A stretch of DNA of 7,927 bases from positions 1 through 7,927 of the forward strand of contig CALCNY010000348.1 in assembly GCA_937897585.1 (NCBI GenBank). Direction: 5' to 3'. The notes below the pieces were generated by a model that worked only from the letters and a program-made list of their open reading frames with translations, was not told where the DNA came from and did no database searches. Below, piece after piece: positions 7,261 to 7,927 of this stretch (positions are counted from its first letter, which is position 1; the number at the start of each line of letters is the position of its first letter). The position numbers were made by a program, and so were the translations under genes. This stretch comes from an uncultured Chitinophagaceae bacterium (GTDB taxonomy: Bacteria > Bacteroidota > Bacteroidia > Chitinophagales > Chitinophagaceae).

Positions 7261-7331
7261 ACGTTCCTATGGAACGTTGACCGAAAATAATTTCAATTAT
7301 TTTCTAGAGACGACATGTTCCGATGGAACAT
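7261..7331. repeat. Three-palindrome composite repeat (REP-like)
   Basis: Two 17-bp palindromic modules flank a third palindrome. Module 1 is ACGTTCC-TAT-GGAACGT (7261-7277). Module 2 is ATGTTCC-GAT-GGAACAT (7315-7331). The consensus is AYGTTCCNATGGAACRT, with starts 54 bp apart. The modules differ by one loop base and one paired position, C-G in the first and T-A in the second, so pairing is kept. Between them, GAAAATAATT (7283-7292) and AATTATTTTC (7295-7304) form a perfect 10-bp inverted repeat with a two-base centre. The right arm of module 1 can also pair, as RNA, with the left arm of module 2 around the central palindrome. The element resembles bacterial repetitive extragenic palindromes, but family membership is inference. 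It lies between two divergent genes, about 55 bp before the M1 peptidase and 109 bp before the lipoprotein gene. Confidence 0.75.
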
Positions 7332-7440
7332 TGTTGCGCTTTATCAAAACGATAGGTTCCTTTCAGAAATTAATCTAGTTTCCAGAATCAAGCTACAAGA
7401 TTACCTTTCATTTCCTACATTTACGCTCTATTAACCCAAT

Positions 7441-7927
7441 ATGCATCCACGTTTTTTTCATTGTCTAATCATTTCAGCTATTGTTATTTTGTGTTCGTGC
7501 AGTCATGAACAAGAAAATAATAAACAGATATTTCGCTACAATGAATCCGCTGGCATTGGAACTTTAGATCCTGCCTTTGCAAAAAATCAGGCAATTATGT
7601 GGCCTGTTCATCAACTGTACAACACTCTTGTGGAAGTAAATGATAAAACTGAAATCGTTCCTTCGCTTGCCAAATCTTGGATTATTGCTGCGGATAAAAA
7701 AACGATAACTTTTCTATTAAGAGATGACGTGTATTTTCAAGATGACCCTTGTTTCGCAAATTCACAAAAAAGAAAATTGATTGCCAGCGATGTTGTATTC
7801 AGTTTGAATAGAATAATTGACCCCAAAATTGCAAGTCCTGGAGCCTGGATATTCAACAACATCATTGATTATTTACATCCATTCGTTGCCATAAATGATA
7901 CCACCTTTCAATTGAATCTGAAACAAC
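7441..7927 (+). CDS. ABC transporter substrate-binding lipoprotein, peptide type (SBP_bac_5), 5' part
   Basis: The frame is open from the ATG at 7441 through the window edge, so only the first 162 residues are visible. An in-frame TAA at 7432-7434 makes this ATG the first possible start. Residues 1-19 are a lipoprotein signal peptide and LCSC (17-20) is a good lipobox, so C20 would be lipidated and the protein anchored to a membrane. After it, the sequence follows the N-terminal pattern of DppA/OppA-type solute-binding proteins: GTLDPAFAKNQ near 40-50, QLYNTLVEV near 58-66, IVPSLAKSW near 72-80, then TITFLLRDDVYFQDD and ASDVVFSLNRIIDP. The family binds oligopeptides, dipeptides, nickel or other solutes for an ABC importer; the ligand cannot be told from this part. 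Permease and ATPase genes might follow beyond the window. It is divergent from the M1 peptidase gene. No matching promoter pair was found; TACATTTA at 7416-7423 is one base off a -7 element. Confidence 0.9.
   Translation, partial: MHPRFFHCLIISAIVILCSCSHEQENNKQIFRYNESAGIGTLDPAFAKNQAIMWPVHQLYNTLVEVNDKTEIVPSLAKSWIIAADKKTITFLLRDDVYFQDDPCFANSQKRKLIASDVVFSLNRIIDPKIASPGAWIFNNIIDYLHPFVAINDTTFQLNLKQ

Noticed and set aside
7416..7423. TACATTTA as a -7 element for the substrate-binding lipoprotein gene
   Set aside because: One mismatch and no upstream TTTG at 19-22 bases; not enough to annotate.
4846..7927. A dedicated peptide-scavenging island (peptidase, aminopeptidase, peptide-binding lipoprotein)
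   Set aside because: The genes sit on alternating strands with no shared promoter, and each family is common alone in Bacteroidota, so adjacency alone does not show a system.

Overview
The window looks like chromosomal DNA of a member of the Bacteroidota, probably near the Chitinophagales/Sphingobacteriales. I infer this from AT-rich DNA, the absence of Shine-Dalgarno sequences, a good match to the Bacteroidota promoter pattern (TTTG, then TAnnTTTG) upstream of the thioredoxin gene, a DnaE-type polymerase of 1205 residues, and several exported proteins of types common in that phylum. No phage, plasmid, CRISPR, tRNA or rRNA signature is visible. The content is ordinary core and cell-envelope genes, and I do not see a new defence or mobile system.

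Layout. Positions 1-411 (+) hold the 3' end of a beta-propeller-like protein. A convergent intergenic stretch (412-524) carries two hairpins, one of them a bidirectional terminator. The minus strand then carries trxA (525-842), with its own promoter, and dnaE (973-4590). The 255-bp divergent region 4591-4845 separates dnaE from a plus-strand secreted NlpC/P60 cell-wall peptidase (4846-5565); it holds a -7-like element and a 10-bp direct repeat. That gene runs tail-to-tail, with a 4-bp overlap, into a minus-strand secreted M1 metallopeptidase (5562-7205). The 235-bp divergent region 7206-7440 contains a compact three-palindrome repeat element. From 7441 (+) to the window edge runs the N-terminal part of a peptide-type ABC transporter substrate-binding lipoprotein.

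How the genes relate. DnaE (replication) and thioredoxin (disulfide reduction, also the reductant for ribonucleotide reductase in many bacteria) are cytoplasmic housekeeping functions on the same strand. The right half is an envelope and peptide-handling group: a peptidoglycan peptidase, a secreted aminopeptidase-type enzyme and a peptide-binding lipoprotein. They lie on alternating strands, so they are not one operon, and a shared role in peptide scavenging or recycling is inference only. The most distinctive non-coding feature is the repeat at 7261-7331. Its two 17-bp palindromic modules differ by a compensated base pair and flank a third palindrome.
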